In this document: piece after piece, positions 22,359 through 36,667 of the stretch | Position numbering within the stretch: position 1 is the first letter of the stretch | Layout: every line of letters begins with the position of its first letter | Source of the DNA: Clavibacter michiganensis | Lineage (GTDB): Bacteria; Actinomycetota; Actinomycetes; Actinomycetales; Microbacteriaceae | NCBI RefSeq assembly: GCF_016907085.1 | Contig: NZ_JAFBBJ010000001.1 | Coordinates: 1,736,001 to 1,800,000 of the forward strand | Direction: 5' to 3' | Length of the DNA stretch: 64,000 bases | Made by a program: the position numbers and the translations under genes | Notes under the pieces: model-generated | The model's database searches: none | Told to the model about the DNA's origin: nothing | Seen by the model: only the letters and a program-made list of their open reading frames with translations

Positions 22359-22679
22359 GTGGCCGTCTTCGCCACCCCGGGCGAGTTCACCGACCGCGTG
22401 CTCGAGGTCGTGGCCGAGATCCCCGCCGGCCGCGTCATGACCTACGGCGACGTCGCCGCCGTGTTCGGCCGCCGCGGTGCCCGCGCGGTGGGCATGGTGC
22501 TGCGCTACCACGGCTCGGGGCTCCCCTGGTGGCGCGTGCTCCGCGCGGGCGGGCACCCGCCGACCGGTCTCGCCGACGAGGCCCGTCCCCGGTACGAGGC
22601 CGAGGGCACCCCGCTCCTCGACGCCCCGACCGACGCCGGGTACCGCGTCGACCTCGAGGCGGCCCGCTGGTTCCCGTGA
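22359..22679 (+). CDS. Alkyltransferase-like (ATL) DNA-binding protein
   Basis: A 106-residue protein equal to the DNA-binding half of O6-alkylguanine-DNA alkyltransferase. It shows the VLEVVAEIPAGRVMTYGDVA helix region and RAVGMVLRYH with the Arg-finger area. The methyl-acceptor PCHRV is replaced by PWWRV (residues 56-60), so it cannot remove alkyl groups. ATL proteins bind alkylated guanine and pass the lesion to nucleotide excision repair. Known ATLs mostly have PWHRV; the second Trp in place of His is a variation. The GTG start lies 3 nt after the GNAT stop. Confidence 0.88.
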   Translation: MAVFATPGEFTDRVLEVVAEIPAGRVMTYGDVAAVFGRRGARAVGMVLRYHGSGLPWWRVLRAGGHPPTGLADEARPRYEAEGTPLLDAPTDAGYRVDLEAARWFP

Positions 22680-22798
22680 TCCGCTGACGCCCGGCGATCC
22701 GCCGTCCGCCTGGCGGCCGAGCGCGGATCATGCTCCGGGACCACGGCCGGGGCCTCGCGGCCGATGCGCGGCGGACCCCGCTCCGCTGGACTGGGAGC

Positions 22799-23236
22799 AT
22801 GCCCCGTCCCCGGTCCGTCCGTCCGCTCGTCGCCCTCCCTCTCACCGTCCTCCTCGTGCTGGCACTCGGCGGCTGCGGCGCGGCGAGCACCGTGGGCGGC
22901 ATGACCACCCCGGCGGACGCGCGGGTCTACGCCACGGCGGCGGATGCCGGCGGCCGGATCCCGGCGTGGATCCCCGCGGACGCGACCGACGTCCGCATCA
23001 AGACGTCGCTCCGCGGCGAGGGCGCGATCCTCGGGTTCCGCTCCGCGACGCCGGCCAACCGGCTGGGCTGCGCCGCCGCGCCCGCCGACGCTGCCGCGCC
23101 GTCCGTGCAGGACACCTGGTGGCCGGATCCCTCCCCCGCCGCGAGCATGACGTGCGGCGACGGCTGGCTGGCCGCCGCCGACGGCGAGGCCGTGCACGCG
23201 TGGCTGCCGAAGGGCTCCCCCGCGCTCGACCTCTGA
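22799..23236 (+). CDS. Small secreted lipoprotein of unknown function
   Basis: A 145-residue protein with a type II signal peptide: basic start (MPRPRSVRP), hydrophobic core, and lipobox LGGC at about residue 27. Acylation of that Cys would fix it to the outer face of the membrane. The mature part has two further Cys residues (about 91 and 119 of the precursor), in GCAAAP and TCGDGW, that could form a disulfide, and Trp-containing motifs (IPAWIPADATDVRIKTS). No family recognised. The ATG follows GGGAG closely. A strong terminator follows. Confidence 0.75.
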   Translation: MPRPRSVRPLVALPLTVLLVLALGGCGAASTVGGMTTPADARVYATAADAGGRIPAWIPADATDVRIKTSLRGEGAILGFRSATPANRLGCAAAPADAAAPSVQDTWWPDPSPAASMTCGDGWLAAADGEAVHAWLPKGSPALDL

Positions 23237-23255
23237 TCGCGCCGCGCTCGGACGC

Positions 23256-23300
23256 GACGCGGCCCGGGTGCCTCCCGACGGGAGGCACCCGGGCCGCGTC
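23256..23300. terminator. Two-way terminator between lipoprotein gene and ABC exporter
   Basis: A 21-bp perfect inverted repeat with a 3-nt loop (GACGCGGCCCGGGTGCCTCC at the start). It lies 19 bp after one stop codon and 12 bp after the convergent one. Confidence 0.85.
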
Positions 23301-23312
23301 CGCGCGCCGACG

Positions 23313-25121
23313 CTAGACCAGCGACTCCCGCCACGCGGCGTGCAGCTGCGAGAAGCGGCCCGTGCCCTGGATGAGCGACTCCGGCGTCCCGTCCTCGACG
23401 ATGCGGCCCTGCTCCATCACGAGCACGCGATCCGCGATCGCGACGGTCGAGAGCCGGTGCGCGATGATGATCGCCGTCCTGTCCGCGAGCAGCGTCGTGA
23501 GGCCCTGCTGCACGAGCCGCTCGCTCGGGATGTCGAGCGAGCTCGTCGCCTCGTCGAGGATCAGCACCGCCGGGTCCGCGAGGAACGCCCGCGCGAACGA
23601 GATCAGCTGGCGCTGCCCTGCCGACACCCGGCCGCCGCGCTTGTTCACGTCGGTGTCGTAGCCGTCCGGCAGCGACTCGATGAACGTGTGCGCCCCCACA
23701 GCCTCCGCCGCCTCCCGGATCTCGCCCCGCGTCGCGTCGGGCTTGCCGATCGCGATGTTGTCGGCGACGGATCCGGAGAAGAGGTACGCCTCCTGCGTCA
23801 CCATGACGATGGCGCGGCGCAGGTCCTTCGGGTGCAGGTCGCGGAGGTCGATCCCATCGAGCGCAACGCGCCCGCCCGACGGGTCGTAGAACCGGGAGAT
23901 GAGCTTCGCGAGCGTGGTCTTGCCCGCTCCGGTGGATCCGACGAGCGCGATGGTCTGCCCCGCCGGCATGTCGAGGTCGAAGCGCGGCAGGATCGTCTTG
24001 CCCTTCCCGTAGCCGAACTCGACGCCCTCGAAGGAGACGTGGCCCGTGGACTCCCACAGGTCGACCGGCTTCACGGGATCCGGCACGCTCGGCTCCTCCT
24101 CGAGCACGCCGGAGATCTTCTCGAGCGCGGCCGACGCCGACTGGTAGCTGTTGTAGAACATCGCCATGTCCTGCGCCGGCCCGAAGAACTGCCGCGTGTA
24201 GAGCACGACCGCGAGCAGCGCGCCGATGCCGAGCTGCCCGTCCGCGACGCGGAGGCCGCCGACCAGGAGCACCACGGCGACCGTGACGTTGCCGATGAGG
24301 ATGAGGCCCGGGTCGAAGATCCCGAAGACCTGGATCACGCGCATGTTGGTGTCGCGGTAGCCCTCGACGTGCTCGGAGAACTCCTCCGCGTTGCGCTTCT
24401 CCTTGCGGAAGGCCTTGACCGCGCGTATGCCCGTCATCGTCTCCACGAAGTGCACGATGAGTCGCGCCGACTTCACGCGCGTCTGGCGGAACAGCGCCTG
24501 CGACTTCACGGCGAACCAGAGGCTCAGGAAGAACAGGGGCACGAGCGCCGCGAGCAGCACGAGGCCGGACACCCAGTCGAAGGAGAACAGCGCGATGGCG
24601 GTGAACGCCATGTAGAGCGCGCCCTGCACGAGCTGGTTGATGCCGCCGTTCAGCAGCTCCCGGATCGAGTCGAGGTCGCTCGTCTGGCGGGAGATGATCC
24701 GGCCGGACGTGTACGTCTCGTGGAACTCCAGGCTCAGCTTCTGCGTGTGCAGGAACATGCGCTTGCGGAGGTCGAGGAGGATCTCCTGCGCGATGCGCGC
24801 CGACATCACCTGGTACTTCGCCACCAGCACGGCGCCCGTGATCGCGACGAGCACGTACGCGCCGATCACGAGCGCGAGCAGCGTGGCGTCGCCCGTGTCG
24901 AGCAGCGACGGCAGCGCGCGGTCGAGGCCGACGCCGATGAGGGCGGGGCCGGCGACGTTCGCGGCGGTGGCCACGAGGATCGTCGCGGCCGTGAGGATCA
25001 GCGTCCGCTTGACCGGCTGGATGGTGCTGACGAGCAGCCTGGTCGAGCGACGGCGGATCTGCTTGCTCTCGGCACGGGAGAAGTCGTCCCTCTCCTCGCC
25101 GGTGACCCCGGTGACGCTCAT
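23313..25121 (-). CDS. ABC exporter half-transporter B (canonical ATP site)
   Basis: A 602-residue type IV ABC exporter subunit: six membrane helices (about 35-330) and a C-terminal nucleotide-binding domain. It has Walker [10 protein letters not shown], signature VSAGQRQ, Walker [13 protein letters not shown] with the catalytic Glu, and H-loop IIAHR. The signature departs from LSGGQ (Val and Ala), while its own Walker B is intact. The start ATG overlaps the stop of subunit A (ATGA), so the pair is translationally coupled and probably forms a heterodimer with one degenerate and one active ATP site. Likely exports a lipid, peptide or drug. Confidence 0.93.
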   Translation of the reverse strand: MSVTGVTGEERDDFSRAESKQIRRRSTRLLVSTIQPVKRTLILTAATILVATAANVAGPALIGVGLDRALPSLLDTGDATLLALVIGAYVLVAITGAVLVAKYQVMSARIAQEILLDLRKRMFLHTQKLSLEFHETYTSGRIISRQTSDLDSIRELLNGGINQLVQGALYMAFTAIALFSFDWVSGLVLLAALVPLFFLSLWFAVKSQALFRQTRVKSARLIVHFVETMTGIRAVKAFRKEKRNAEEFSEHVEGYRDTNMRVIQVFGIFDPGLILIGNVTVAVVLLVGGLRVADGQLGIGALLAVVLYTRQFFGPAQDMAMFYNSYQSASAALEKISGVLEEEPSVPDPVKPVDLWESTGHVSFEGVEFGYGKGKTILPRFDLDMPAGQTIALVGSTGAGKTTLAKLISRFYDPSGGRVALDGIDLRDLHPKDLRRAIVMVTQEAYLFSGSVADNIAIGKPDATRGEIREAAEAVGAHTFIESLPDGYDTDVNKRGGRVSAGQRQLISFARAFLADPAVLILDEATSSLDIPSERLVQQGLTTLLADRTAIIIAHRLSTVAIADRVLVMEQGRIVEDGTPESLIQGTGRFSQLHAAWRESLV

Positions 25122-26965
25122 GCTGAGGCCTCCTCGCGCACGGTGTTCCCTTCCACGTCCAGGCTCGAGATGACGAACCGGTAGTGCTCGCTCGTGGCGA
25201 GCAGGTCGGAGTGCCGGCCGACCGCGGTGATGCGGCCGTCCTGCATGAGCGCCACCCGGTCCGCGAGCATCACGGTCGAGGGGCGGTGCGCCACGATCAG
25301 CGCGGTGGTGGATGCAAGCACGCGGCGCAGCGCCGCCTCGACGAGCGCCTCCGTGTCGACGTCGAGCGCCGAGAGCGGGTCGTCGAGGACCAGCACGTCG
25401 GGTGCCGCGGCGACCGCGCGCGCGAGCGCGAGCCGCTGCCGCTGTCCGCCGGAGAGGCTCAGCCCCTCCTCGCCCACGGTCGTCTCGACGCCGTCGGGCA
25501 GGTCGTGCACGAAGCCGGCCTGCGCGATGTCGAGCGCCTCCTGCAGCACCCGCTCCGCCTCGGGCCCGCCGTCGGAGAGGTCCGGGCGACCGAGCAGCAC
25601 GTTGTCGCGGACGCTCGAGGAGAACAGCGTCGCGTCCTCGAACGCCATCGCGATGCGACGGCGCAGCTCCTCGAGCCCGAGGTCGCGGATGTCCACGCCG
25701 TCGAGCTCGATGCTGCCGCCCGTCACGTCGTAGAGCCGCGTAGTCAGCGCCGTGAGCGTCGACTTGCCGCAGCCCGTGACGCCGACGAGCGCCATCGTCT
25801 CCCCGGGCTGCAGGTCGAGGTCCACCCCGTCGATCAGGTCGGCCTGGCCCGGGACGGCGTCCTGGTAGCGGAAGCGCGCGCCGCGGAACACGAGGTGGCC
25901 ACGCGGCTCGGCGATGCGCACGGGCGTCGTGGGATCCGTGATCACGTCCTCCTCGTCCATCACCTCGAAGTAGCGGTCGATGGCCGTCCGCGCGTCGAAG
26001 GTCATCGACAGGAGGAAGCCCACCGACTCGATCGGCCAGCGCAGCACCGCGGCGGTGGCGAAGAACGCCACGAGGTCGCCCACCGAGATCTGCCCGCCCG
26101 CGGCGAGCAGCACGCCGCCGAGCAGCGCGAGCGCGAAGGTCAGGTCGGGCACCAGCAGCAGCCACAGCCAGATGCCGGCGATGGCCTTCGCCTTCTTGAT
26201 CTCCGTGCCGCGCAGCTCCTCCGCCTGCTCGGCGAACGCGTCGTGCATGTGCTTGCCGCGACCAAACGCCTTGAGCACGCGGATCCCGTGCACCGACTGC
26301 TCGACGCTCGTGGCGAGGTCGCCGGACTGGTCCTGGCTGAGCCGCGCCACCGAGGAGTACTTCTGCTCGAAGAGGTAGCCGTAGACCCAGAGCGGGATGG
26401 AGCAGACGAGGAAGCCGAGGCCCAGGCGCCAGTCGATGGAGACCAGGAACCCGATGCCCACGAGGATCGTGAGGATGTTGACGATGAACAGCACCAGGCC
26501 GAACGCCATCCAGCGGCGGATGAGGTTGAGGTCGCTGACCATGCGCGACAGGAGCTGGCCGCTCTGCCACCGGTCGTGGAACGCGACCGGGAGCCGCTGC
26601 AGCTTCCGGTAGAACGCGTTCCGCATGTCCGCCTCCATGAGCGTGCCGGGCTTCAGCACGAACCAGCGGCGGAGGGCGATCATCGCGGCCTCGAGGATCC
26701 CGAGGCCGAGGATCAGGAGCACGGCGGGCACCACGGCGGCGGAGTCGCCGTCGCCGAGCGGGCCGTCGACGAGACCGCGGAGGATCTGCGGGATGACGAG
26801 CGACAGCAGCGAGCCGACGAGCGCCACCACCATGCCCGCGATGATGCTGGGCATGGCGGGCCGGGCGAACGGCAGCAGCCGCATGAGCACGGCGATGGTG
26901 CCGGGCCGGGGGCCGTGCCGCTCGGACGGCGCCTGGTCGGGCGATGCGGGCGGTGAGGTGGACAC
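25118..26965 (-). CDS. ABC exporter half-transporter A (degenerate ATP site)
   Basis: A 615-residue partner of the downstream half-transporter. The membrane domain spans about 30-320. The nucleotide-binding domain has Walker [10 protein letters not shown], intact signature LSGGQRQ, and Walker [13 protein letters not shown] in which the catalytic Glu after the Walker Asp is Asp; H-loop AHR is kept. Together with the altered signature of subunit B, this places one composite site in the noncanonical state, as in TM287/288 and BmrCD. The GTG start has GAAGGA seven nt upstream. A 300-nt leader with a small reading frame precedes it and may control expression. Confidence 0.93.
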   Translation of the reverse strand: MSTSPPASPDQAPSERHGPRPGTIAVLMRLLPFARPAMPSIIAGMVVALVGSLLSLVIPQILRGLVDGPLGDGDSAAVVPAVLLILGLGILEAAMIALRRWFVLKPGTLMEADMRNAFYRKLQRLPVAFHDRWQSGQLLSRMVSDLNLIRRWMAFGLVLFIVNILTILVGIGFLVSIDWRLGLGFLVCSIPLWVYGYLFEQKYSSVARLSQDQSGDLATSVEQSVHGIRVLKAFGRGKHMHDAFAEQAEELRGTEIKKAKAIAGIWLWLLLVPDLTFALALLGGVLLAAGGQISVGDLVAFFATAAVLRWPIESVGFLLSMTFDARTAIDRYFEVMDEEDVITDPTTPVRIAEPRGHLVFRGARFRYQDAVPGQADLIDGVDLDLQPGETMALVGVTGCGKSTLTALTTRLYDVTGGSIELDGVDIRDLGLEELRRRIAMAFEDATLFSSSVRDNVLLGRPDLSDGGPEAERVLQEALDIAQAGFVHDLPDGVETTVGEEGLSLSGGQRQRLALARAVAAAPDVLVLDDPLSALDVDTEALVEAALRRVLASTTALIVAHRPSTVMLADRVALMQDGRITAVGRHSDLLATSEHYRFVISSLDVEGNTVREEASA

Positions 26966-27017
26966 GTGTCATTCCTTCGGTAGTCGGCCGATGCGCGGCC
27001 GGACGTGCGGGGCGGCC

Positions 27018-27037
27018 GCGCGCGTCAGGACGCGCGC
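27018..27037 (-). other. GC hairpin in the exporter leader
   Basis: GCGCGCGTC and its complement form a 9-bp stem with a 2-nt gap, about 55 nt before the exporter start codon. There is no U-tract, so it is not a clear terminator; it could hold back or pause transcription. The surrounding stretch 26966-27254 contains no supported gene, but another 7-bp hairpin lies at 27103-27125. Confidence 0.45.
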
Positions 27038-27192
27038 GACGGAGGATGGGGGGATCTGGTCGGGAGCAGGAGAGGATGCCCGCCGGCTCGGGATCGGTGG
27101 ATCGGACGCGGGACGCCTGCGTCCGAGTGATGCGGAGATCGAGATCCGGTGCCCCGACGTCCTGCATGCGGGAGGAGGAGCGGCGTCGCCGG

Positions 27193-27250
27193 CACGACCG
27201 GTCACGGTCGTGGGCCGTGCGCGGGACGCCGCGGCGTCGCGCACGACCGG
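27193..27250 (-). promoter_or_regulatory. Candidate attenuator: three segments that can form mutually exclusive stems
   Basis: In the minus-strand RNA, segment A (CGGTCGTG within 27250-27242), segment B (CACGACCG, 27212-27205) and segment C (CGGTCGTG, 27200-27193) follow the stop codon of the 32-codon leader frame. B can pair with A or with C over 8 bp, but not with both. Segment A starts only about 4 nt after that stop codon, so a ribosome held at the end of the leader would cover A and force B:C. This is the geometry of ribosome-mediated attenuation. It is an inference from pairing, without folding calculation. Confidence 0.45.
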
Positions 27251-27254
27251 TGGG

Positions 27255-27353
27255 CTAGCGGAGCGGACCGAGGGACGCCGGGGTCACGGCGACGGCCGCC
27301 GTGCCGATCCGGCTCGAGGTCGTGCGTGCGTCTGTCGTCGATGTCGTGGTCAT
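27255..27353 (-). CDS. Short leader open reading frame (32 codons) upstream of ABC exporter
   Basis: Starts MTTTSTTDARTTSS and ends TPASLGPLR, rich in Thr and Ala with no membrane helix. Its ATG has a strong site (AGGGAGGGTGTC just upstream), which is unusual for a chance frame. It lies after a dyad operator candidate and about 290 nt before the exporter start, in the same direction. It may be a regulatory leader peptide rather than a functional small protein. No known homologue is recognised. Confidence 0.5.
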   Translation of the reverse strand: MTTTSTTDARTTSSRIGTAAVAVTPASLGPLR

Positions 27354-27378
27354 GACACCCTCCCTGGCTGCGTATGCG

Positions 27379-27414
27379 ATTCACGTGTGGGCCGCACCGA
27401 TCGACCACGTGAAT
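27379..27414. promoter_or_regulatory. Dyad operator candidate upstream of the leader frame
   Basis: ATTCACGTG and CACGTGAAT form a perfect 9-bp inverted repeat with an 18-bp spacer, 26 bp upstream of the leader ATG. Each arm also contains the palindrome CACGTG. The spacing is that of two protein monomers or dimers side by side. No regulator gene is adjacent. Confidence 0.5.
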
Positions 27415-27463
27415 GGCCGCCCCAGGCAGCCTTCCAGGATATGGAGCGCGGGCCACGCGCACA

Positions 27464-27501
27464 AGAGCCCGGCCCGCATCCGAGGATGCGGGCCGGGCTC
27501 T
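27464..27501 (-). terminator. Terminator of the DDAH-like gene
   Basis: An 18-bp perfect inverted repeat (AGAGCCCGGCCCGCATCC and its complement) with a 2-nt gap, about 60 bp past the stop codon at 27562. Confidence 0.82.
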
Positions 27502-27561
27502 CATGCGAGGCGGAGGCGTGCGCGTCGCCGGACCGCAGTGCGGCCGCGAGCGTCGCCGGCG

Positions 27562-28890
27562 TCAGCCGATGCGGACCGACAGGCAGGTGACGCAGCCTTC
27601 GAGCTTCTCGAACTCGCTGATGTCCACGGCCACGACCTCGTAGCCCAGGCTCCGGAGCAGGTCAGCCGTGCGGGGTGCGGCAGCCGAGAGGAGCAGCGTG
27701 TGCGCGTCGAGCGCGACGACGGCCGTGCCCTCCGCCTCGGGGACGGGGAGGAACGACGGGAACAGTCGCGGCTCGTCGACCAGCGGCTCGTATCCGATGA
27801 CGGTGCCGTCCGGGAGTGCCGTGACCTGCGACTTGAGGTGCAGGGTGCGGCTGACCGGGACGCCCACCACCGCGTAACCGAGCGGGCCGGCGATCTCGCG
27901 CAGGCGCTGGATCCCCGCGGCGTTGGTCCGTCCGCTGGCACCCACGTAGACCGTGCGCCCGACCTCGAGGACGTCTCCCCCGTCGATCGTCGCGGGCAGG
28001 TCGATGGATGTCACATCCAGGTCCATGTCCTCCAGAGCGCGCTCCACACCGGCGCGCTCGCCACGGCGGGAGTCCGCCCCGGAGGTGAGCAGCACGGCCG
28101 TGCTGCCGAGCACCAGCACGGCGTCCTCCACGAAGACCGAGTCGGGGTGGTCGTCGGCCGGCGGGACCTCCCGGGTCGACCATCCGCTCTCCTCGAGGGC
28201 GAGCACGTAGCGCTCCCACTGCTGGTCCGCGAGCTCGGAGTCGATGGGACGGCGGTCCAGGTGCGTCAGCTCGCCCTCAGCGAGCCGCGAGGAGGGGATC
28301 CGCACGAGTGCCACGCGCTCCCGGACGACCACGTCGCTACCCGCGCCCCCGAGCCGGTTCCACAGACGTCGACCGAGGAGGACGGACGCCAGCGAGACCC
28401 CGAGGACGAACATGAGGTTGAGCCCGAGGAGCGTCTCCAGCAGCGGGCTGACGATGTCGCCGGAGATGGCGGCGCCCTGGCCCATGGCACCGACGAGGCT
28501 GCCGATCAGCGCACCGGCCACCGCAGCGGCCACGGAACCGAGGATCGACGTCCACAGACGGCGGTGCATCCCGACGCCCGCGAGGGCGGCGAGGAGCACG
28601 AAGGCCACCAGCGTGTGGACGGTCCAGTAGTCGAGCAGCGTCACCAGCACAGCCGCGCCCGGCTGGTTGGCGCTGAAGAGCGTCAGCACGCTGAAGAGGA
28701 GACCGAGGATCGCGGAGACACCCGCGGACACGAGGGCCGCGGACAACGCCCTGCCGAGCGGGACACCGGCACTCGGTCGAGCGGAGCTCGAGTCGGGCTT
28801 CCGCGTGATCGCGGGTGTCTTGGACGCGTCCCCCGCCGCGTGGTCTCGGGGCTGGCCGGGTGTGCGGTCGTTCTCGCGGGATTCGGTCAC
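27562..28890 (-). CDS. Membrane-anchored dimethylarginine dimethylaminohydrolase-like protein
   Basis: A 442-residue fusion. Residues 1-45 are polar; four hydrophobic segments follow (about 45-72, 78-105, 112-138, 155-175). Residues 190-442 are an amidinotransferase-fold hydrolase of the DDAH/arginine deiminase group. Key motifs are present: DSVFVEDA (about 250-257), TIDGGDVL (about 301-308), GASGRTN, catalytic His H351 in RTLHLKSQVT, and catalytic Cys C436 in EGCVTCLSVR. Soluble DDAH converts methylated arginine to citrulline; here the enzyme would face the cytoplasm if both ends are inside. The GTG start has no Shine-Dalgarno; TATCGT lies 8 nt upstream, so the message may be nearly leaderless. 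Substrate is uncertain. Confidence 0.85.
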   Translation of the reverse strand: MTESRENDRTPGQPRDHAAGDASKTPAITRKPDSSSARPSAGVPLGRALSAALVSAGVSAILGLLFSVLTLFSANQPGAAVLVTLLDYWTVHTLVAFVLLAALAGVGMHRRLWTSILGSVAAAVAGALIGSLVGAMGQGAAISGDIVSPLLETLLGLNLMFVLGVSLASVLLGRRLWNRLGGAGSDVVVRERVALVRIPSSRLAEGELTHLDRRPIDSELADQQWERYVLALEESGWSTREVPPADDHPDSVFVEDAVLVLGSTAVLLTSGADSRRGERAGVERALEDMDLDVTSIDLPATIDGGDVLEVGRTVYVGASGRTNAAGIQRLREIAGPLGYAVVGVPVSRTLHLKSQVTALPDGTVIGYEPLVDEPRLFPSFLPVPEAEGTAVVALDAHTLLLSAAAPRTADLLRSLGYEVVAVDISEFEKLEGCVTCLSVRIG

Positions 28891-28901
28891 GAACGACGAC
28901 G

Positions 28902-28918
28902 ATAACGGCAGCTGTTAT
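28902..28918. repeat. Small inverted repeat at the DDAH-like promoter
   Basis: ATAACGGCAGCTGTTAT has 5-bp arms and overlaps the putative -10 (TATCGT) of the DDAH-like gene, so it could be an operator. The remainder of 28919-29113 shows no gene or RNA. Confidence 0.35.
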
Positions 28919-29113
28919 GACCGCCATGTGAGAGGGCTGACAGCAACGCGCGGAAGGACGCATTCCACAGCACTACCGGGCGCGATCCCGTACGCGATAG
29001 CGGTGACGGCACGCGACGGCGGGAGCGTGGACGAGAGGGCATCCGCGTTCGCAGAGCCAAGGCGCCTCGCGGGCCCGTCACCGGTGAGCCCGTATCCGCT
29101 CGTTAACGCGAGA

Positions 29114-29142
29114 AGGCCCGTCGCACGATGTGCGACGGGCCT
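29114..29142 (-). terminator. Terminator of the rRNA operon
   Basis: A 13-bp perfect stem (AGGCCCGTCGCAC and complement) with a 3-nt loop, followed on the minus strand by a pyrimidine-rich stretch (TTCTCGC). It lies about 23 bp past the 5S 3' end. Confidence 0.85.
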
Positions 29143-29164
29143 CCCCGATCATTCTCAAGTTAAG

Positions 29165-29281
29165 TCCGGCGGTGTCCTACTCTCCCACAGGGTCCCCCCT
29201 GCAGTACCATCGGCGCTGAGAGTCTTAGCTTCCGGGTTCGGAATGTAACCGGGCGTTTCCCTCTCGCTATGGCCGCCGAAA
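29165..29281 (-). rRNA. rrf: 5S ribosomal RNA
   Basis: About 117 nt. The minus strand reads GGCGGCCATAGCGAGAGGG at the 5' side and GGGAGAGTAGGACACCGCC at the 3' side, which pair in helix I. The inner block ATTCCGAACCCGGAAGCTAA is the standard loop region. It is the last gene of the operon. Ends are good to a few nt. Confidence 0.95.
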
Positions 29282-29403
29282 CACCTCATACACACCCCAC
29301 AGGGCATGAAATCTGTGATGAATCGACCAGTCAAGCTGGTTGTTCAATTAGCACCCGACCGTATATCGGGAACCACATAGTGGACGCAAGCAAAGTGTTT
29401 TCA

Positions 29404-34464
<5,061 letters not shown>

Positions 34465-34801
34465 TGCTTAAACGCACGACCACCCGAAAGCAGCCGGCAC
34501 ATCTAAAGCCAGACGTGAACGGGAATCGAACACGAACCAGCAAGTTTGAAACCGACAGAACAAATCATTACTGACTTGCTTGTTTGTTTAAATGTATTCC
34601 AAAGGAATCCGAAACGAGCATCCGAAGGACACCCGCAACGGGTATTTGGCATTTGACATTGTGCACGCTGTTGAGTTCTCAAGGAACGGACGCTCCCGAC
34701 ACCGACCATCACAGCCAGCCATCGGAGCTCACACTCCACCGCTCCCCGTGGGAGTGATCCAGACCACACAGGCCCAGCACTCACGTCGGAAGCAGAATCA
34801 G

Positions 34802-34831
34802 ACCCTAGCTCAGTTGATGGTAAACACGCAA
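34802..34831 (-). promoter_or_regulatory. Second rRNA promoter candidate
   Basis: On the minus strand TTGCGT and TAGGGT are separated by 18 bp, about 340 bp before 16S. It would act with the upstream promoter at 34932-34960. Between here and 16S (34465-34800) lies the leader, with a TTGAGAACTCAACAGCG element at about 34668-34684 and no gene. Confidence 0.4.
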
Positions 34832-34931
34832 CCCTCAGGGCCACGGCAACTTCTGTTTCACCAGGATCATCACCCACCAGAACAGCTCCGGAAGCCTTCC
34901 AGCTTCCCGCCCGTTCCGGCGACAAGAGGAG

Positions 34932-34960
34932 ACATTACGCGGACCACCCCACCCCCGCAA
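34932..34960 (-). promoter_or_regulatory. Main rRNA operon promoter candidate
   Basis: On the minus strand -35 TTGCGG and -10 TAATGT are separated by exactly 17 bp. The -10 is unusually AT-rich for this genome. The leader to 16S is about 460 nt and has no supported gene. Confidence 0.55.
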
Positions 34961-35009
34961 AACAACCCGCATCCCGGGCGTGTCGCAACGGCCTCACGCA
35001 GGCGGCGGA

Positions 35010-35033
35010 GCGGCGGCCCCGGGGGACCGCCGC
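35010..35033 (-). terminator. Terminator of the perM-purN-purH operon
   Basis: GCGGCGG pairs with CCGCCGC, with a C4/G5 inner stem, 9 bp past the purH stop. It isolates purH from the rRNA promoter just beyond. Confidence 0.6.
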
Positions 35034-35041
35034 CGCGCGCA

Positions 35042-36667
35042 TCAGTGGAAGAAGTGGCGCTCGCCCGTGAAGTACATGGCGACGCCCGCGGCGCGAGCGG
35101 CCTCGACGACCTCCTCGTCGCGAACCGACCCTCCGGGCTGGACCACCGCGCGGACGCCGGCGTCGAGCAGGACCTGCAGACCGTCGGCGAACGGGAAGAA
35201 CGCGTCGGACGCGGCCACCGATCCGGATGCCCGGTCGCCCGCGCGCTGCACGGCGAGCTGACACGAGTCCACCCGGTTGACCTGACCCATGCCCACGCCG
35301 ACGGAAGCCCCGTGGTGGGCGAGCAGGATCGCGTTCGACTTCACCGCCCGACAGGCCTTCCACGCGAACTCGAGGTCCGCGAGCGTCTGCTCGTCCACGG
35401 GTTCGCCGGTGGCCAGGGTCCAGGTCGTCGAGAGGCGCGTGCCGTCCGTGGGGAAGGCGTCGCCGGACTGGACGAGGTAGCCGCCCGAGATCTGGCGGGC
35501 CTCGAGCTCTTCGCGGTGGTACCCCTCGGGGAGAGTGAGCAACCGGAGGTTCTTCTTCGTCTTGAGCAGCGTGAGCGCGTCGTCGTCGAACCCGGGGGCG
35601 ACGAGCACCTCCGTGAAGATCTCCTTCACCGTCTCCGCCATCCCCAGCGTGACCGTGCGGTTCGCCGCGATCACTCCCCCGAAGGCCGAGACGGGATCGC
35701 AGTCATGCGCGCTCCGGTGCGCGGCGGCGATCGCGTCGACCGCGCGGGGCGCCGCGACGGCGATGCCGCAGGGGTTGGCGTGCTTGATGATGGCCACCGC
35801 CGGCTCCGCGAAGTCGTAGGCGGCTCGCACCGCCGCATCCGCGTCGACGAAGTTGTTGTAGGACATCTCCTTGCCGTGCAGCTGCGTCGCCTGGGCGATG
35901 CCGACGCCATCGGGCCGTCGGTAGAGCGCGGCGTCCTGGTGGGAGTTCTCCCCGTACCGGAGCACCTGGGCCAGCTCGCCCCCGACGTCCCAGCTCGCAG
36001 GCCAGGCGGGGGCGGCCTGATCGGAGGATCCTGCGCCGACGACGGTCGACCGGAAGTAGTCGGCGACCGCGCGGTCGTAGTCGGCCGTGTGCGCGAAGGC
36101 CGCGGCCGCGAGCCGGCGCCGCTGCTCGAGGGTGGTGCCCCCGGAGCCCACGGCCTGGATCACCTCGTCGTAGCTCGACGGCGACACGACGATCGCGACG
36201 TTCGCGTGGTTCTTGGCGGACGCGCGCACCATGGCGGGGCCGCCGATGTCGATCTGCTCGATCACGTCCGAGGCGGGGGCGCCCGACGCCACCGTCTCGA
36301 CGAACGGGTAGAGGTTCACGACCACGAGCTGGAACGGGGAGATGCCGAGCTCCGCCAGCTGCGCCTCGTGCGACTCGAGCCGGAGGTCGGCGAGCAGACC
36401 GGCGTGGACCGCGGGGTGCAGCGTCTTGACGCGTCCGTCGAGCGACTCCGGGAACCCGGTCACGTCCTGCACCTGCGTCACGGGGAAGCCCGCCTCGGCG
36501 ATGGTGCTCGCGGTGGATCCGGTGGAGACGATCTCGACCCCGGCCTCCGCGAGCGCAGCGGCCAGCTCGAGCAGCCCCGTCTTGTCGCTGACGGAGACGA
36601 GGGCGCGCGTCACCTCCACGCCGTCTCGATCACGGAACAGGGACGGGTCGTGACGGGGTCCGCTCAT
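35042..36667 (-). CDS. purH: Bifunctional AICAR formyltransferase / IMP cyclohydrolase
   Basis: Catalyses the last two steps of IMP synthesis. The 541 residues contain the N-terminal IMP cyclohydrolase (MGS-like) domain (about 18-150: [43 protein letters not shown]) and the AICAR formyltransferase domain (about 155-541: [23 protein letters not shown], and the C-terminal [10 protein letters not shown] and [11 protein letters not shown]). The start overlaps the purN stop (ATGA), so expression is coupled. Because ZMP (AICAR) is its substrate and also the signal for the ZTP riboswitch on glyA, the two loci are functionally linked. Confidence 0.97.
   Translation of the reverse strand: MSGPRHDPSLFRDRDGVEVTRALVSVSDKTGLLELAAALAEAGVEIVSTGSTASTIAEAGFPVTQVQDVTGFPESLDGRVKTLHPAVHAGLLADLRLESHEAQLAELGISPFQLVVVNLYPFVETVASGAPASDVIEQIDIGGPAMVRASAKNHANVAIVVSPSSYDEVIQAVGSGGTTLEQRRRLAAAAFAHTADYDRAVADYFRSTVVGAGSSDQAAPAWPASWDVGGELAQVLRYGENSHQDAALYRRPDGVGIAQATQLHGKEMSYNNFVDADAAVRAAYDFAEPAVAIIKHANPCGIAVAAPRAVDAIAAAHRSAHDCDPVSAFGGVIAANRTVTLGMAETVKEIFTEVLVAPGFDDDALTLLKTKKNLRLLTLPEGYHREELEARQISGGYLVQSGDAFPTDGTRLSTTWTLATGEPVDEQTLADLEFAWKACRAVKSNAILLAHHGASVGVGMGQVNRVDSCQLAVQRAGDRASGSVAASDAFFPFADGLQVLLDAGVRAVVQPGGSVRDEEVVEAARAAGVAMYFTGERHFFH

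Noticed and set aside
28667..29248. Plus-strand frame between the DDAH-like gene and 5S
   Set aside because: It runs antisense to the DDAH-like gene, through the promoter and the rRNA terminator and into 5S; no family features.
34507..34545. T-loop-like stretch (TGTTCGATTCCCGT) in the rRNA leader, suggesting a tRNA
   Set aside because: The flanking bases do not form a T-stem, and no D-arm, anticodon arm or acceptor stem can be drawn.
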